A DNA stretch of 64,000 nucleotides, taken from assembly GCF_000428045.1 (NCBI RefSeq), contig NZ_ATZE01000004.1:62001-126000 (forward strand), given 5' to 3'. The position numbers and the translations under genes were made by a program. This DNA comes from Sedimenticola selenatireducens DSM 17993 (GTDB lineage: Bacteria; Pseudomonadota; Gammaproteobacteria; Chromatiales; Chromatiaceae). The notes below the pieces were generated by a model. That model was not told the DNA's origin. It searched no databases and worked only from the letters and a program-made list of their open reading frames with translations. Shown one piece after another: positions 31,242 through 41,125 of this stretch (within the stretch, counting starts at the first letter, position 1; every line of letters begins with the position of its first letter).

Positions 31242-33821
31242 ATGACCGAATTTGCGAAAGAAGTTCTACCGGTCAATCTCGAAGACGAGATGCAGGCGTC
31301 CTATCTCGATTACGCCATGAGCGTGATCGTCGGACGCGCCCTCCCGGATGTGCGTGATGGACTGAAACCGGTCCACCGTCGTGTGCTCTATGCCATGAGC
31401 GTGCTCGGCAACGACTGGAACAAACCCTACAAAAAATCCGCCCGCGTGGTGGGTGATGTCATCGGTAAATACCATCCTCATGGAGACACGGCGGTGTATG
31501 ACACCATCGTGCGCATGGCCCAGCCATTCTCCATGCGCTACATGCTGGTGGACGGGCAGGGCAATTTCGGTTCGGTCGATGGCGACGCCCCGGCCGCCAT
31601 GCGTTATACCGAGGTGCGGATGGCCCGGATTGCCCACAGCATGCTGGACGATCTGGACAAGGAGACGGTCGATTTCATCCCCAACTACGATGAATCCGAA
31701 CATGAACCTGCGGTATTGCCGGCCCGGGTGCCCAATCTTCTGGTCAATGGCTCCACCGGCATCGCAGTGGGCATGGCCACCAATATCCCACCGCATAACC
31801 TGACCGAGATCGTCAATGGCTGTGTCGCCATGATTGATGATCCGGCTATCACTATCGATGGGCTGATGGAGTACATCCCCGGTCCCGATTTCCCCACGGC
31901 GGCGCTGATCAATGGTGCCCGGGGTATCCATGAGGCATACAAGACCGGTCGTGGCCGTATCTATGTACGGGCCCGCACCGAGATCGAAACCAACGACAAG
32001 ACCGGGCGGCAGACCATTGTCGTGCACGAGCTGCCTTATCAGGTAAACAAGGCGCGGTTGCTTGAGAAGATCGCCGAGCTGGTCAAGGAAAAGCGCATCG
32101 AGGGAATCAGCGAACTGCGTGACGAGTCCGACAAGGACGGCATGCGCATGGTGATCGAGCTGCGTCGCGGCGAGGTGGCCGAGGTGGTGCTTAACAACCT
32201 CTATCAGCACACCCAGATGCAGAACGTGTTCGGCATCAATATGGTATCGCTGGTGGACGGTCAGCCCCGGCTGCTCAATCTGAAGCAGATGCTGGAGTAT
32301 TTCATCCGCCACCGGCGCGAGGTGGTGACGCGGCGTACCCTGTTTGAATTGCGCAAGGCACGGGATCGGGCCCATGTGCTGGAAGGTCTGGCGGTCGCCC
32401 TGGCCAATATTGATGAGGTGATCAAGCTGATCCGCGAAGCGGCCAGCCCGGCAGATGCAAAACGGGAACTGTTGGCACGGCAGTGGAAATCGGGCGCGGT
32501 CGAGGCCATGCTGGAGCGGGCAGGCTCGGACGCCTCCCGTCCCCAGGGACTGCCTGCCGAGTTTGGTTTGAGTGAGCAGGGATATCGGCTGACCGAGACC
32601 CAGGCGCAGGCTATTCTGGATCTGCGCCTGCACCGTCTGACTGGGTTGGAGCAGGACAAAATACTCAGTGAATACAGTGAGATAATAGGTAAAATTAAAG
32701 ACTTACTTGATATTCTTTCCAGCCCGGATCGGCTGATGCAAGTGATTCGTGATGAGCTGATAGCGATCCGCGATCAGTATGGTGATGAACGCCGTACCGA
32801 GATTATCAGCAACCGTCTTGATCTGACCCTGGAAGACCTGATTACCGAAGAGGATGTGGTGGTTACGCTCTCCCACGCCGGTTATGCCAAGGCCCAGACC
32901 CTGGATATCTACCAGGCGCAGCGACGTGGCGGCAAGGGCAAGACCGCCACCAGCACCAGGGACGAGGATTTTGTCGACCAGTTGTTTGTCGCCAACACTC
33001 ACGACACCATTCTCTGCTTCTCAAGCCGGGGTCGGGTCTACTGGATGAAGGTGTATGAACTGCCCCAGGCGGGTCGAAACGCCCGAGGGAAACCGATCGT
33101 CAACCTGCTGCCGCTGGAGAAGGACGAGCGGATCAATGCGGTATTGCCTATTCGCGAGTATTCAGAAGACAAGTACATCTTCATGGCCACCAGTTCCGGC
33201 ACCGTGAAGAAGACGCCGCTGATCAATTTCTCCCGTCAGCGGGCCAGTGGCATTATTGCAGTGGATCTGCGCGATGATGACCAGTTGGTAGGTGTTGCGG
33301 TGACCGATGGTCAGCAGGATATCATGCTGTTCACCTCAGCCAGCAAGGCGATCCGCTTCAATGAATCCCAGGTTCGCCCCATGGGCCGGACCGCCTGCGG
33401 GGTGCGTGGGGTGAAACTGGGTCCGGGCCAGCGGGTGATCTCGCTGATGATTGCCGAGCCGGGTCGCACCGTGTTGACGGTGACCGAGAACGGCTATGGC
33501 AAGCGCACGCCGGTCGAGCAGTTCCCTCTGCGTGGCCGCGGCGGCATGGGTGTCATCTCGATCAAGGCCTCGGAGCGCAACGGCGAGCAGGTCGGCGCGG
33601 TCCTGGTGGAAGAGGGTGACGAGGTGATGCTGATCACCAACGGCGGTACCCTGGTGCGCACGCCGATTTCCGATGTGTCGGTGATGGGCCGGGACACCCA
33701 GGGTGTCACCATGATCCGTCTCTCCAAGAAGGAGAAACTGGTCAAGATCGAGCGCATCGAGTCACTGGATGACGAGGTCGTGGCCGAGGCCGAGGGCGAA
33801 GCGGAATCTACTGAGGAGTGA
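31242..33821 (+). CDS. gyrA: DNA gyrase subunit A
   Basis: Breakage-reunion subunit of gyrase, 859 residues. Catalytic tyrosine Y122 ([10 protein letters not shown]); the quinolone-resistance region reads [11 protein letters not shown] with T83 and D87, the unmutated state seen in Pseudomonas (T rather than S at 83). The GyrA-box QRRGGKG is at 560-566 and is followed by the beta-pinwheel domain; an acidic tail ([11 protein letters not shown]) ends the protein. serC follows after 43 bases. Confidence 0.97.
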   Translation: MTEFAKEVLPVNLEDEMQASYLDYAMSVIVGRALPDVRDGLKPVHRRVLYAMSVLGNDWNKPYKKSARVVGDVIGKYHPHGDTAVYDTIVRMAQPFSMRYMLVDGQGNFGSVDGDAPAAMRYTEVRMARIAHSMLDDLDKETVDFIPNYDESEHEPAVLPARVPNLLVNGSTGIAVGMATNIPPHNLTEIVNGCVAMIDDPAITIDGLMEYIPGPDFPTAALINGARGIHEAYKTGRGRIYVRARTEIETNDKTGRQTIVVHELPYQVNKARLLEKIAELVKEKRIEGISELRDESDKDGMRMVIELRRGEVAEVVLNNLYQHTQMQNVFGINMVSLVDGQPRLLNLKQMLEYFIRHRREVVTRRTLFELRKARDRAHVLEGLAVALANIDEVIKLIREAASPADAKRELLARQWKSGAVEAMLERAGSDASRPQGLPAEFGLSEQGYRLTETQAQAILDLRLHRLTGLEQDKILSEYSEIIGKIKDLLDILSSPDRLMQVIRDELIAIRDQYGDERRTEIISNRLDLTLEDLITEEDVVVTLSHAGYAKAQTLDIYQAQRRGGKGKTATSTRDEDFVDQLFVANTHDTILCFSSRGRVYWMKVYELPQAGRNARGKPIVNLLPLEKDERINAVLPIREYSEDKYIFMATSSGTVKKTPLINFSRQRASGIIAVDLRDDDQLVGVAVTDGQQDIMLFTSASKAIRFNESQVRPMGRTACGVRGVKLGPGQRVISLMIAEPGRTVLTVTENGYGKRTPVEQFPLRGRGGMGVISIKASERNGEQVGAVLVEEGDEVMLITNGGTLVRTPISDVSVMGRDTQGVTMIRLSKKEKLVKIERIESLDDEVVAEAEGEAESTEE

Positions 33822-33864
33822 GCCACTTCTCGTTCTGTAAAAATTGAGAGCTGGAGAGTAAATC

Positions 33865-34944
33865 ATGTCAAGAGTCTACAATTTCAGCGCCGGGCCAGCG
33901 GCCCTGCCTGAAGAGGTGTTGAAGCAGGCCCAGGAAGAGATGCTGGATTGGCAGGGCAGTGGCATGTCCGTCATGGAGATGAGTCACCGCGGCAAGGAGT
34001 TCATGTCCATCGCCGCCCAGGCCGAGGCCGATCTGCGCGAGTTGATGGCGATTCCGGACAATTACAAGGTGCTGTTCCTCCAGGGCGGTGCCTCGAGCCA
34101 GTTCTCCATGGTCCCGATGAACCTGCTGCGCGGCAAAGCGAGCGCCGACTATATCAACACCGGCTCCTGGTCCAAGAAGGCCATAGCCGAGGCGAAGAAG
34201 TATTGCCAGGTCAGCGTGGTGGGGGAGACCCCGGCCGGTGAATTTACCGTACCTTCTGCCGAATCGCTAAAACTCAATGCGGATGCTGCCTATCTGCACT
34301 ACACCCCGAACGAGACCATACAGGGCATCGAGTTTCCCTATGTTCCGGCCAGTGGCGATGTGCCGCTGGTGGGTGATTTCTCATCCACCATCCTCTCCCG
34401 GCCGGTGGATGTGAGTAAATATGGGGTGATCTATGCCGGTGCCCAGAAGAATATCGGACCGGCCGGCCTCACGGTGGTCATTGTCCGGGACGATCTGGTC
34501 GGCGAAACCGTGGCGGGAACCCCGGCCATGTTTGATTACCAGATCCAGGCGGACGGTGAGTCCATGTACAACACACCGCCGACCTATGGCTGGTATCTGG
34601 CGGGACTGGTATTCCAGTGGTTAAAGCGCAATGGTGGTTTGACTGCGATGGCCGAGACCAACCAGCGCAAGGCGGCCGCCCTTTATGCCGCCATTGATGG
34701 CTCCGGTTTCTATAACAATCCGGTCGAGCTGAGCTGCCGTTCCTGGATGAATGTGCCATTCACCCTGGCCGATGCCGGGCTGGACGCCAAGTTCCTGACC
34801 GAGGCCAAGGAAGCGGGACTGGTGACCCTGAAAGGTCATCGCTCGGTGGGCGGTATGCGGGCCAGCATCTACAACGCCATGCCGGAAGCCGGGGTACAGG
34901 CCCTGATCGACTTCATGGCTGATTTCGAAAAACGTAACGGTTGA
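33865..34944 (+). CDS. serC: Phosphoserine aminotransferase
   Basis: Transaminates 3-phosphohydroxypyruvate to phosphoserine, and acts in pyridoxal phosphate synthesis. 359 residues; N-terminal VYNFSAGPAALP and PLP lysine K195 in AGAQKNIGPAG. Good Shine-Dalgarno (CTGGAGAG) before the ATG. Part of the gyrA-serC-pheA-hisC-tyrA run. Confidence 0.97.
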   Translation: MSRVYNFSAGPAALPEEVLKQAQEEMLDWQGSGMSVMEMSHRGKEFMSIAAQAEADLRELMAIPDNYKVLFLQGGASSQFSMVPMNLLRGKASADYINTGSWSKKAIAEAKKYCQVSVVGETPAGEFTVPSAESLKLNADAAYLHYTPNETIQGIEFPYVPASGDVPLVGDFSSTILSRPVDVSKYGVIYAGAQKNIGPAGLTVVIVRDDLVGETVAGTPAMFDYQIQADGESMYNTPPTYGWYLAGLVFQWLKRNGGLTAMAETNQRKAAALYAAIDGSGFYNNPVELSCRSWMNVPFTLADAGLDAKFLTEAKEAGLVTLKGHRSVGGMRASIYNAMPEAGVQALIDFMADFEKRNG

Positions 34945-35039
34945 ACTATCAGGGACGTGGGATAGTTTGAGATGGGGTGGCGGCATCGTTTGATCAAGTA
35001 AATAGATTTCGATTAATAAACTTATAAAACAGTTAATTA

Positions 35040-35068
35040 TTGACATAATATAATCTATTTTATTAACT
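35040..35068 (+). promoter_or_regulatory. Candidate promoter of serA
   Basis: In an AT-rich island between serC and serA, TTGACA (35040-35045) is a perfect -35; -10 candidates downstream (TATTAA at spacing 15 or TTAACT at 17) are poor. A perfect TATAAT lies at 35049-35054 without a matching -35. Suggests serA has its own promoter inside the supraoperon. Confidence 0.35.
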
Positions 35069-35103
35069 ACTGAAGGCCTGTCCGCCAACTCCTGCAGCAC
35101 GCT

Positions 35104-35128
35104 GCCGGGGAGTTAGAAACTCCCCGGC
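35104..35128. promoter_or_regulatory. Strong hairpin in the serA leader
   Basis: Perfect 11-bp stem GCCGGGGAGTT-AGA-AACTCCCCGGC, with no T-run after it, 72 bases before the serA start and downstream of the candidate promoter. Could be a Rho-assisted terminator for serC transcripts, an attenuator or an RNA stabiliser. Confidence 0.6.
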
Positions 35129-35199
35129 GCACTTCATGCAGTCTCCGGATGTTCCGCGTTCCCTCACTAAAATACCTATAAGAGAGAGGGAGAACATCT

Positions 35200-36375
35200 A
35201 TGCACAAAATCTTGACCCTGAACAACATCGCTGTCGCCGGCCTGGACAGGCTGCCCCGCGACAGTTACGAGATCGCCTCTGAGATCACCCACCCGGACGC
35301 CATTCTGTTGCGCTCCTACAAGATGCACGATATGGAGATACCCCCGACCGTCAAGGCCATCGGCCGGGCCGGTGCCGGGGTCAACAATATCCCGGTGGAT
35401 CGCATGACCCAGCAGGGCGTGGTGGTGTTCAATGCGCCTGGTGCCAATTCGAATGCAGTCAAGGAACTGGTGCTGGCCGGCATGCTGATGGCTTCGCGCA
35501 ACATCGTCCAGGCCTGGAACTTTGCCAGAGGGCTGAGCGGTGAGGATGGGGAGATAAATAAGGCGGTCGAGGCGGGCAAGAAAAATTTTGTCGGCTTCGA
35601 GTTGCCGGGACGTACCCTGGGCGTAGTGGGGCTGGGGGCGATCGGGGTCAAGGTCGCCAACGCGGCCCACGCTCTGGGTATGAATGTTATCGGCTACGAT
35701 CCCACTATTACGGTCAGGAGCGCCTGGCAGCTCTCTTCCGATATCAAGCAGGCCTTGAGCGTGGATGATCTGGTTTCCAAGTGTGACTACATCACTTTCC
35801 ATGTCCCCCTGATTGATTCCACCCGGCACATGATCAATGCCGAACGCCTGAAGTGCATGAAGAAGCACAGCGTGCTGCTCAATTTTGCCCGCTCCGGGAT
35901 TATTGATGACGAGGCGGCGGTGGCGGCGCTCGACAGCGGCCATCTCTACGCCTATGTGTGCGATTTCCCGAGCAATCTGTTGAAGGACCACCCCCGCTGC
36001 ATCACCCTGCCGCACCTGGGGGCCTCCACGGCGGAGGCGGAAGAGAACTGTGCTGTGATGGTGGCGGATCAGGTACGCAGCTATCTGGAGGATGGCAACA
36101 TCACCAATTCGGTCAACTTCCCGGATATCAATCTGCCGAGAAACGGTGGCCACCGTATCTCCGTGGTTAATTCCAATGTGCCCAACATGCTGGGTCAGAT
36201 CTCCACCGATCTGGCTGAGAGCAACCTGAATATCATCGATATGCTGAACCGGTCGCGCAGCGATGTGGCGGTGACTCTGATCGACGTGGATCAGGCCCCG
36301 GACGAGGCCACGCTGCAACGCATCGCAAGTATTGCCGGGGTGCTGTCGGTGCGCTGTCTGGGATGTTCAGAATAA
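35200..36375 (+). CDS. serA: D-3-phosphoglycerate dehydrogenase with ACT domain
   Basis: First step of serine synthesis, 3-phosphoglycerate to 3-phosphohydroxypyruvate. 391 residues: substrate domain, NAD domain with GVVGLGAIGVKVANAA, a catalytic region, and a C-terminal ACT domain from about 320 (ISVVNSNVPNMLGQISTDLAESN) for probable serine feedback. Strong Shine-Dalgarno GAGAGGGAG before the ATG. The active-site region reads HLGASTAEAEENCA. Placed directly after serC, unlike in Pseudomonas. Confidence 0.95.
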   Translation: MHKILTLNNIAVAGLDRLPRDSYEIASEITHPDAILLRSYKMHDMEIPPTVKAIGRAGAGVNNIPVDRMTQQGVVVFNAPGANSNAVKELVLAGMLMASRNIVQAWNFARGLSGEDGEINKAVEAGKKNFVGFELPGRTLGVVGLGAIGVKVANAAHALGMNVIGYDPTITVRSAWQLSSDIKQALSVDDLVSKCDYITFHVPLIDSTRHMINAERLKCMKKHSVLLNFARSGIIDDEAAVAALDSGHLYAYVCDFPSNLLKDHPRCITLPHLGASTAEAEENCAVMVADQVRSYLEDGNITNSVNFPDINLPRNGGHRISVVNSNVPNMLGQISTDLAESNLNIIDMLNRSRSDVAVTLIDVDQAPDEATLQRIASIAGVLSVRCLGCSE

Positions 36376-36404
36376 GTCGGTACAGCATTGAAAAGGATTT
36401 TAAA

Positions 36405-36701
36405 TTGAAAAAAATAATTGTATTTGCTGTTATCTGCTTTGGTGCATGGAGTTATTACCAGAAGGAATATCTGCATGTAAGTTCGAATGAGCGTGGGCAA
36501 TCTGAGAGCGTTGCTAAGATAATTAAAAGGGAGCAAGTAGTGCCCCCTCAAATAGAGTCGAGGTTCCGATGTGATGGTAGGCAGTATTGCAGTCAAATGA
36601 CCTCAAGAGCCGAAGCGGTGTTTTTCATCAAAAATTGTCCAAATACCAAGATGGATGGAGATTATGACGGAATACCTTGTGAACGCGATTCACGTTTTTA
36701 A
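36405..36701 (+). CDS. Small membrane-anchored Excalibur-domain protein
   Basis: 98 residues: one N-terminal transmembrane segment or uncleaved signal (KKIIVFAVICFGAWSYY), a linker, and a C-terminal Excalibur domain (FRCDGRQYCSQMTSRAEAVFF...MDGDYDGIPCE) with four cysteines and the DxDxDGxxCE calcium-loop motif. The TTG start at 36405 has AAAGGA seven bases before it and avoids overlap with serA; an ATG at 36363 would overlap it. Base composition is more AT-rich than its neighbours. Related proteins are often found with DUF1294/cold-shock genes, which are absent here. Confidence 0.75.
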   Translation: MKKIIVFAVICFGAWSYYQKEYLHVSSNERGQSESVAKIIKREQVVPPQIESRFRCDGRQYCSQMTSRAEAVFFIKNCPNTKMDGDYDGIPCERDSRF

Positions 36702-36789
36702 ATGACTCTAACAGGATATTTAGTCACTGCTTGGTTTTTTTCTGAGCATCTCTCCGCTCAGTAATTTATTGTAGTGTTAAGCCGGCCTT

Positions 36790-36820
36790 GCGAAACCCGA
36801 TTAATCCGATCGGGTTTCGC
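36790..36820. terminator. Hairpin between the Excalibur gene and pheA
   Basis: GCGAAACCCGAT (36790-36801) pairs perfectly with ATCGGGTTTCGC (36809-36820) across a seven-base loop. Only a weak T-rich tail (CATTTATT) follows, so termination is likely but not certain. The surrounding 36702-36981 otherwise holds nothing recognised. Confidence 0.6.
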
Positions 36821-36981
36821 CATTTATTAGACCAGATTCTGGCTGATATTTCCTGGATGTAGCAGACTCTGCTGGCTGTGCTGGTCAACCGTCATAATGT
36901 AGAATGCCTATCTTTATGGCGGGCCGGCGTACGACTCCCCGGCACGTCATCAACACTTTCTATTTTACTTGGCCGACAACT

Positions 36982-38067
36982 ATGAGTGACCCGGAGAGCC
37001 TGCAACAGATCAGATCACGTATCGATGCCCTGGACAGCCAGATCCAGGAGTTGATCAATCAGCGTGCGGCGGCTGCCCAGGCGGTGGCCAAAATAAAACA
37101 GAGTGAAGACGCTGATGCCTTTTTTTACCGTCCGGAGCGGGAAGCCGCCATTCTCCGGACCATCAAGCGGCGCAATACCGGACCGATGGGCAGTGAAGAG
37201 ATGGCGCGGCTGTTTCGTGAGATCATGTCTGCCTGTCTGGCCCTGGAACTGCCGATGCGGGTCGCCTTTCTGGGCCCGGCCGGTACCTTTACCCAGGCGG
37301 CGGCCCTGAAGCATTTTGGCCATTCGGTCGAGACGGTTCCCATGCACTCCATCCCGGACATCTTCCGTGAGGTGGAATCGGGCAATGCGCACTACGGGGT
37401 GGTGCCGGTGGAGAACTCCACCGAAGGGGTGATCAACCATACTCTGGATATGTTCATTTCGTCCTCCCTCTCTATCTGTGGTGAGGTGATGATGCGCATT
37501 CACCACCACCTGCTTAGCCAGGAGTCCGATCTGGGCAAGATCCAGCGGGTCTACTCCCATCAGCAGTCACTGGCCCAGTGCCGGCTCTGGCTGGATCGGA
37601 ATCTGCCTCAAGCTGAGCAGATCACCGTGGGCAGCAATGCCGAGGCTGCGCGCCTGGCTGGCAAGGAGAGTGGCAGTGCTGCCATCGCCGGTGAGATGGC
37701 CGCAGAGCTGTACAAGCTGAAAGGGCTGGCACGCAACATTGAGGATGAACCGGACAACACTACCCGTTTTCTGGTGGTCGGGCGCCAGCTCGCCTCTCCC
37801 AGCGGAGAGGATAAGACCACGCTGATGTGTGCCACGCGCAATGTCGCGGGCGGCCTCAACGCGCTGCTGACCCCGCTGGCCAAGCATGGTATCAGCATGT
37901 CGCGGATCGAATCCCGACCCTCCAGGCAGGGTAACTGGGACTACCTCTTCTTTATTGATATCAATGGGCATCGGGATGACCAGAATGTCCAGCAGGTGCT
38001 GGCTGCCCTGGAATCTGAGTCCCGTCTGCTAAAGGTGTTGGGCTCCTACCCCAACGCCGTGCTTTAA
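36982..38067 (+). CDS. pheA: Bifunctional chorismate mutase/prephenate dehydratase
   Basis: Makes phenylpyruvate from chorismate. 361 residues: AroQ-type chorismate mutase (about 1-90; LQQIRSRIDALDSQIQELIN), prephenate dehydratase (about 93-270; FLGPAGTFTQAAALKHFG, VPVENSTEGV), and an ACT domain with the ESRPS phenylalanine-binding motif. ATG 36982 is chosen over 36904 because it gives the family N-terminus. hisC follows after 33 bases. Confidence 0.96.
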   Translation: MSDPESLQQIRSRIDALDSQIQELINQRAAAAQAVAKIKQSEDADAFFYRPEREAAILRTIKRRNTGPMGSEEMARLFREIMSACLALELPMRVAFLGPAGTFTQAAALKHFGHSVETVPMHSIPDIFREVESGNAHYGVVPVENSTEGVINHTLDMFISSSLSICGEVMMRIHHHLLSQESDLGKIQRVYSHQQSLAQCRLWLDRNLPQAEQITVGSNAEAARLAGKESGSAAIAGEMAAELYKLKGLARNIEDEPDNTTRFLVVGRQLASPSGEDKTTLMCATRNVAGGLNALLTPLAKHGISMSRIESRPSRQGNWDYLFFIDINGHRDDQNVQQVLAALESESRLLKVLGSYPNAVL

Positions 38068-38100
38068 ATACGCCGTACTTTAAATACAAGGAAATCCATT

Positions 38101-39213
38101 ATGACCGAGACGACCAACCGATTTCTGGAGCTTGCAGTGCCCGGTGTCACTAATCTCAAGCCCTATGTGCCAGGCAAGCCGATATCCGAACTGGAACGGG
38201 AGCTGGGTATTACCGATTCGGTCAAACTGGCCTCAAACGAGAATCCACTGGGCTGCAGTGAGCTGGCCAAAGCGGCGATTCGGGCGGAACTCGCCCAGGT
38301 GGGTCTCTATCCTGATGGCGGTGGGGTGGAGCTGCGTGCCGCGCTGGCGGCCAAGCATGGCATTGCACCCAATCGGATCACCTTGGGTAACGGTTCCAAT
38401 GATGTGCTGGATATGATCGCCCGGGTGTTCCTTGCGCCGGGTTACGAGTCGCTGTTCTCTCAGTACGCCTTTGCCGTCTACCCCATCAGCAGCCAGGCGG
38501 TGGGGGCTACGCTGAATATTGTTCCGGCCAAGGATTATGGTCATGATCTGGAGGAGATGCTCAACCGGGTGGGGGAGAAGACCCGGGTGATCTGGATCGC
38601 AAACCCGAACAACCCGACCGGAACCTGGCTGAACGGGGAGGAGCTGGAAGGCTTTATCGCCGCCGTGCCGTCCAATGTCATCGTCGTAGTGGATGAGGCC
38701 TATATAGAATATGTCGATGAGCCGGATTATCCCGATGCCAGTCAGTGGCTGGATAAGTATCCCAATCTGATCGTGACCCGCACCTTCTCCAAGAGCTATG
38801 GCCTTGCTTCACTGCGCGTCGGTTATGGTCTCGCCCATGCCGATATTACCGATTTGCTGAATCGGGTGCGTCAGCCCTTCAATGTCAACAGCATGGCCCT
38901 GGCGGCCGCCAAGGCGGCGCTGGAGGATCCGGCGTTTATTCAGCGCTCGGTAGAGATGAACCGGGTCGGCATGGCGCAGATGACCAGCGCTTTTGAAACC
39001 ATGGGACTGGACTATATCCCATCGGTGGGCAACTTTATTACTGTGGATGTCGGGCGCCCGGCGGCCGAGGTGGATCAGGGATTGCTGCGCACCGGCTGCA
39101 TCACTCGCCCGGTGGCCAACTACGGCCTGCCCAATCACCTGCGTATCACCATCGGCACTGAGCCCGAAAACAGTCGCGTGTTGGCGGCGCTGCGGCAGGT
39201 GCTGGCAGGATGA
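38101..39213 (+). CDS. hisC: Histidinol-phosphate aminotransferase
   Basis: 370 residues, fold-type I PLP enzyme. PLP lysine K231 in TRTFSKSYGLASLRVGYG; ASNENPLG and NPNNPTG motifs present. In this pheA-hisC-tyrA context such enzymes often also transaminate aromatic keto acids. Its TGA overlaps the tyrA ATG (ATGA). Confidence 0.95.
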   Translation: MTETTNRFLELAVPGVTNLKPYVPGKPISELERELGITDSVKLASNENPLGCSELAKAAIRAELAQVGLYPDGGGVELRAALAAKHGIAPNRITLGNGSNDVLDMIARVFLAPGYESLFSQYAFAVYPISSQAVGATLNIVPAKDYGHDLEEMLNRVGEKTRVIWIANPNNPTGTWLNGEELEGFIAAVPSNVIVVVDEAYIEYVDEPDYPDASQWLDKYPNLIVTRTFSKSYGLASLRVGYGLAHADITDLLNRVRQPFNVNSMALAAAKAALEDPAFIQRSVEMNRVGMAQMTSAFETMGLDYIPSVGNFITVDVGRPAAEVDQGLLRTGCITRPVANYGLPNHLRITIGTEPENSRVLAALRQVLAG

Positions 39214-40091
39214 TTATTCGCCGACTGGCCATCATCGGTGTAGGACTTATCGGTGGCTCGTTGGCACGTGCACTGCGCGTGGCCGGTGCGGTGGACGAAA
39301 TTGTCGGCTGTGGCAGGGGGCGTGGGAACCTGGAGCGGGCTGTCGAACTGGGTGTGATCGACCGTTACACTCATGATGTGGGTGAAGCGGTAAGCGGTGC
39401 CGATATGGTGTTTCTGGCAGTGCCGCTGGGGGCCATGCGGGAGACCTTCGCTGCCATGCAGGGGCATCTGGCCGCCGATGCGGTCATCACCGATGGCGGC
39501 AGCGCCAAGTTCAGTGTGATTGACGATTGCCGCGCGGTGTTCGGTGAAGTGTTGCCCAACCTGGTGGCAGGGCACCCCATTGCCGGCACAGAAAACAGTG
39601 GTGTGGAGGCCTCTTTTGCCGAGCTTTACCGGAACCGTCGGATCATTCTGACCCCCACGGAAGCGACCTCCGCAGAGGCCCTGTCGCGAGTACAGGCCAT
39701 GTGGCAAGCCTGTGGCGGCGAGATCACCCTGATGAGCGTCGAGCATCATGACGAGGTGCTGGCCGCTACTTCACATCTGCCCCATATGCTCGCCTTTGGT
39801 CTGGTGGATACCCTGGCAAGGATGAAGGAGAACGATGAGATTTTCCGTTATGCTGCCGGTGGATTCAGGGACTTTACCCGGATCGCCTCAAGCAATCCGG
39901 TAATGTGGCGTGATGTCTGTGTGGCCAACCGCCGAGCACTGGGGGAGATGATGTCCCACTACCTCAGCGAGATGCAGGAGCTGGCCGAGACCATTGAGCG
40001 CGGCGACGGTGATCAGTTGCTGGAGATATTCAGTCGGGCGAAGAGTGCCCGTGACCGCTATATCGATGGGGTGTTGGACTCCACGGAGTGA
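39210..40091 (+). CDS. tyrA: Prephenate dehydrogenase
   Basis: Oxidative decarboxylation of prephenate (or arogenate) towards tyrosine. 293 residues with Rossmann GVGLIGGSLARAL at the N-terminus and HPIAGTENSGVEA in the active site. It ends at the dehydrogenase domain and is not fused to AroA. Overlap of four bases with hisC shows coupling. In Pseudomonas the run continues with aroA, cmk and rpsA; here it stops, and a MITE-like element follows 30 bases later. Confidence 0.95.
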   Translation: MIIRRLAIIGVGLIGGSLARALRVAGAVDEIVGCGRGRGNLERAVELGVIDRYTHDVGEAVSGADMVFLAVPLGAMRETFAAMQGHLAADAVITDGGSAKFSVIDDCRAVFGEVLPNLVAGHPIAGTENSGVEASFAELYRNRRIILTPTEATSAEALSRVQAMWQACGGEITLMSVEHHDEVLAATSHLPHMLAFGLVDTLARMKENDEIFRYAAGGFRDFTRIASSNPVMWRDVCVANRRALGEMMSHYLSEMQELAETIERGDGDQLLEIFSRAKSARDRYIDGVLDSTE

Positions 40092-40121
40092 TCCCGTGCT
40101 GATGTCTCGTGGGGTAAAAAA

Positions 40122-40347
40122 GGTTATGTCCCAATTAGTTGTTGCTCTTGTTTTGGCTTAGCTTGGCGATTCGCCCGGTAGGAGCGGCGCCTCGCCGCGA
40201 ATTCGGCCCGGGGCGGGCCTCCTGCAGGTCAAACCCCTCTCCGGCGACCAAGCGTAGCGCTAGGAGTGGCTTCAGCCGAGAATTTCGCGGTTAAACCCGC
40301 TCCTACAAAAAGGCCGCTTCTCATGCAACAGTTAACTGGGCATAGCC
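40122..40347. mobile_element. MITE-like element with 7-bp flanking direct repeat, carrying REP units
   Basis: 226 bp. Left end GGTTATGTCCCAATTAGTTG... (40122-40145) and the complement of the right end GGCTATGCCCAGTTAACTG... (40325-40347) match at 19 of 24 aligned positions. TAAAAAA flanks both ends (40115-40121 and 40348-40354), a probable target duplication. Inside lie REP-like units (from 40180). No coding sequence. It occupies the space after tyrA where aroA would be expected. Confidence 0.65.
40180..40315. repeat. Divergent REP units of the GTAGGAGCGG family
   Basis: GTAGGAGCGGCGCCTCGCCGCG from about 40180, AGGAGTGGCTTCAGCCGAG near 40261, and the complement of GTAGGAGCGGGTTTAACCGCGAA ending near 40315. 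They share the GTAGGAGCGG head and CCGCGA tail with the pair at 11794-11852, but differ in the stem-loop. Confidence 0.65.
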
Positions 40348-40390
40348 TAAAAAAAGGGCGTCAAGCCGCCCGCCACTGACGCCGGTCTAA

Positions 40391-40624
40391 CTACCAGTCG
40401 CCCAAACCCAATTGAGGGCGCGCCGCCAAGCGCTTCCTGCACAACTGCAGTAGCGCGGCTCGTGTGCTTGCGCTATACGATGTCCAGCCTTTGATCTCAT
40501 CGAGTGATCTCCCGCAGCCGATACAGATGTCATTATCGTCCAGGGTGCACATGCGCACACAGGGGGAGTGCAATGCCTCATTCTGAGTCACCAGGTATCG
40601 ATGATGGTAAATGTCACGATCCAT
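40391..40624 (-). CDS. DUF1289 protein
   Basis: 77 residues with the DUF1289 cysteine pattern SPCVRMCTLDDNDICIGCGRSLDEIKGW, four cysteines that probably bind a metal or Fe-S cluster (family inference). Function unknown. The frame is open upstream to 40759, but ATG 40624 gives the usual family size. Not clearly linked to neighbours. Confidence 0.75.
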   Translation of the reverse strand: MDRDIYHHRYLVTQNEALHSPCVRMCTLDDNDICIGCGRSLDEIKGWTSYSASTRAALLQLCRKRLAARPQLGLGDW

Positions 40625-40880
40625 ACTATGGGAGGCTAGGAGAGGTGGGGCATGGGTTAAACCATGCGAAAATAAAGGTCGTGTATTCCACGCCACATTT
40701 CTTCTGATCAACCCTTTCCCTGGCCCGGTTCGCAAGCCAGTTTCTGCAGAATTCTCCAACGTTTGTGGTGTCCGGAGAGCGGGCTTCTTTTAGCCATGCG
40801 GTCAAAAAAATCTGCAAGGCCTGAGTGTGCCCTCTTGTCACCGGTCCCGGTGTGGATATGTCGCTTCATCTATAGATCCC

Positions 40881-41081
40881 TCAGGCCGCGGCTGCACAAT
40901 TCGGGGCGCACGCTGGCGACTGAATCACCTCAAGCAGCACGCTGCGGGCGCAATCGGCGCAGCGGCCACAACAGGTCGCGACATTCAGCTGCTCACCCAA
41001 CGCCTCCAGAGAGTTCGCTCCATTGTTGGCGGCTGCCCGGATATCCTTATCGGTTACACCATGACAAATACACACATACAT
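40881..41081 (-). CDS. bfd: Bacterioferritin-associated ferredoxin
   Basis: 66 residues with [2Fe-2S] ligands C4, C6 and CGRC (near 38-41) in the Bfd pattern MYVCICHGVTDKDI...CCGRC. Bfd reduces ferric iron in bacterioferritin so it can be released. It diverges from the bacterioferritin genes and has a good promoter overlapped by a Fur-type site. Two further cysteines lie in the tail (PACAPNC). Confidence 0.93.
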   Translation of the reverse strand: MYVCICHGVTDKDIRAAANNGANSLEALGEQLNVATCCGRCADCARSVLLEVIQSPACAPNCAAAA

Positions 41082-41106
41082 ATTGAGAGTCTCCGCTAAG
41101 GGTGCA

Positions 41107-41125
41107 AATGAGAATGATTCATAAT
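41107..41125. promoter_or_regulatory. Candidate Fur box in the bfd-bfr intergenic region
   Basis: TGAGAATGATTCATA within 41107-41125 matches the TGATAATnATTATCA core at 11 of 14 fixed positions. It overlaps the -10 of the bfd promoter, as expected for iron repression of bfd. Confidence 0.55.

Noticed and set aside
31266-32633. Long open frame antisense to gyrA (455 codons)
   Set aside because: gyrA is certain on the plus strand; the antisense translation has no protein-like features.
35049-35054. Perfect TATAAT as a certain serA promoter
   Set aside because: No -35 at acceptable distance; it may be chance in an AT-rich stretch, so only a weak promoter call was made.
35176-36318. Long open frame antisense to serA (380 codons)
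   Set aside because: Shadow of serA: no recognisable protein, no ribosome site, low complexity from codon bias on the other strand.
40626-40841. 71-codon frame between bfd and the DUF1289 gene
   Set aside because: Looks partly protein-like, but has no ribosome site or known family, and overlaps the upstream extension of the DUF1289 frame.
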